Both the position numbers and the translations under genes were made by a program. From Rhodocyclaceae bacterium (GTDB lineage: Bacteria; Pseudomonadota; Gammaproteobacteria; Burkholderiales; Rhodocyclaceae), in the NCBI GenBank assembly GCA_016791115.1, contig JAEUNL010000069.1, positions 1-64,000 of the forward strand: a DNA stretch of 64,000 nucleotides. The letters are read 5' to 3'. Under the pieces are notes generated by a model, which saw only the letters and a list, made by a program, of their open reading frames with translations, made no database searches and was not told where the DNA came from. This document shows positions 63,779-64,000 of the stretch, piece by piece. How positions within the stretch are numbered: the stretch's first letter is position 1; each line of letters opens with the position of its first letter.

Positions 63779-63911
63779 GGTCTTTTCCGGGTTGCGATCA
63801 GGATAGCGTCAGACCGCGTCCGTGCGATCCGGTTCGCTGCGCCCGCGGCCCTTGTTCCATCCCGTGGCAATCTGCCTGTGCCGTGACAGTTTTCGCCTGC
63901 CTCGCGTGGCG

Positions 63912-63932
63912 ATATCGAAAAACCATCGATAT
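63912..63932. promoter_or_regulatory. inverted repeat, possible operator
   Basis: ATATCGA and TCGATAT are perfect 7-bp arms separated by AAAACCA, an AT-rich palindrome in a GC-rich region. It lies 134 bases upstream of the TerB-like gene and could be a regulator site for that gene or for one beyond the window. The rest of 63779-64000 shows no gene. Confidence 0.45.
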
Positions 63933-64000
63933 AACAATCCGCTGCATGACGCGTCGCGCTGCCCGGTCGGTGCCAGATATGCGGCACTGAGCATAAATGG

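Overview
The window reads as chromosomal DNA of a GC-rich betaproteobacterium, most likely of the Rhodocyclales (Azoarcus/Thauera type). This rests on gene content and order as I remember them: a gshA-gshB-PTS cluster, rpoN-hpf-ptsN-hprK, ribE-ribB-ribH-nusB-thiL-pgpA and hslVU. Coding density is high. I see no rRNA, tRNA, CRISPR array or replication origin.

Layout. 1-1430 is an accessory remnant: a HEPN (AbiU2-like) gene between two 81-bp imperfect direct repeats, an attC-like hairpin, and a broken IS110-family transposase. 1466-6286 holds an orphan adenine-specific DNA methyltransferase, a periplasmic-sensing histidine kinase and a diguanylate cyclase. 6333-11187 (minus) is one tight run: dsbD, cutA, a NodIJ-type exporter, an alpha/beta hydrolase and a 2Fe-2S ferredoxin. 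metK faces two tandem lipid A acyltransferases. 14477-18633 carries a CheY-like regulator, a CoA-binding protein, dapF, DUF484, rlmI and dksA. 18758-22405 looks zinc-related: a COG0523 GTPase, a small secreted CxxC protein and a TonB receptor. Then come a duplicated STAS protein, hslVU, an AEC transporter and a PilZ protein.

27603-33438 (minus) is gshA-gshB-apbE followed by EIIA-Man, HPr and EI. 33677-38915 is the riboflavin run (ribE, ribBX, ribH), nusB, thiL, pgpA and pncC. Here nusB is fused in frame to about 186 residues encoded by visibly AT-richer DNA that ends at the thiL start codon. This is the clearest sign of a recent foreign insertion. 39170-44792 has recA-recX-lptB-rpoN-hpf-ptsN-hprK. 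HPr with His15 and Ser46, EI, EIIA-Man, EIIA-Ntr, HPr kinase and RapZ are all present without any PTS permease, so this is a regulatory phosphorelay.

44882-56245 contains a PsiF protein, a CsgG-like lipoprotein, a cyclase-FHA protein, a pteridine-reductase-like SDR, a MidA-type methyltransferase, thioesterases, a di-haem cytochrome and a plus-strand run with crotonase and HMG-CoA lyase (leucine/isoprenoid acid catabolism). 56545-60366 is rapZ, NusG-II, Gx, ubiX, a LON-domain protein and a UbiE-like methyltransferase. The window closes with mutY-purT (minus), a flavin reductase and a TerB-like protein. Several intergenic regions share short palindromic repeats.
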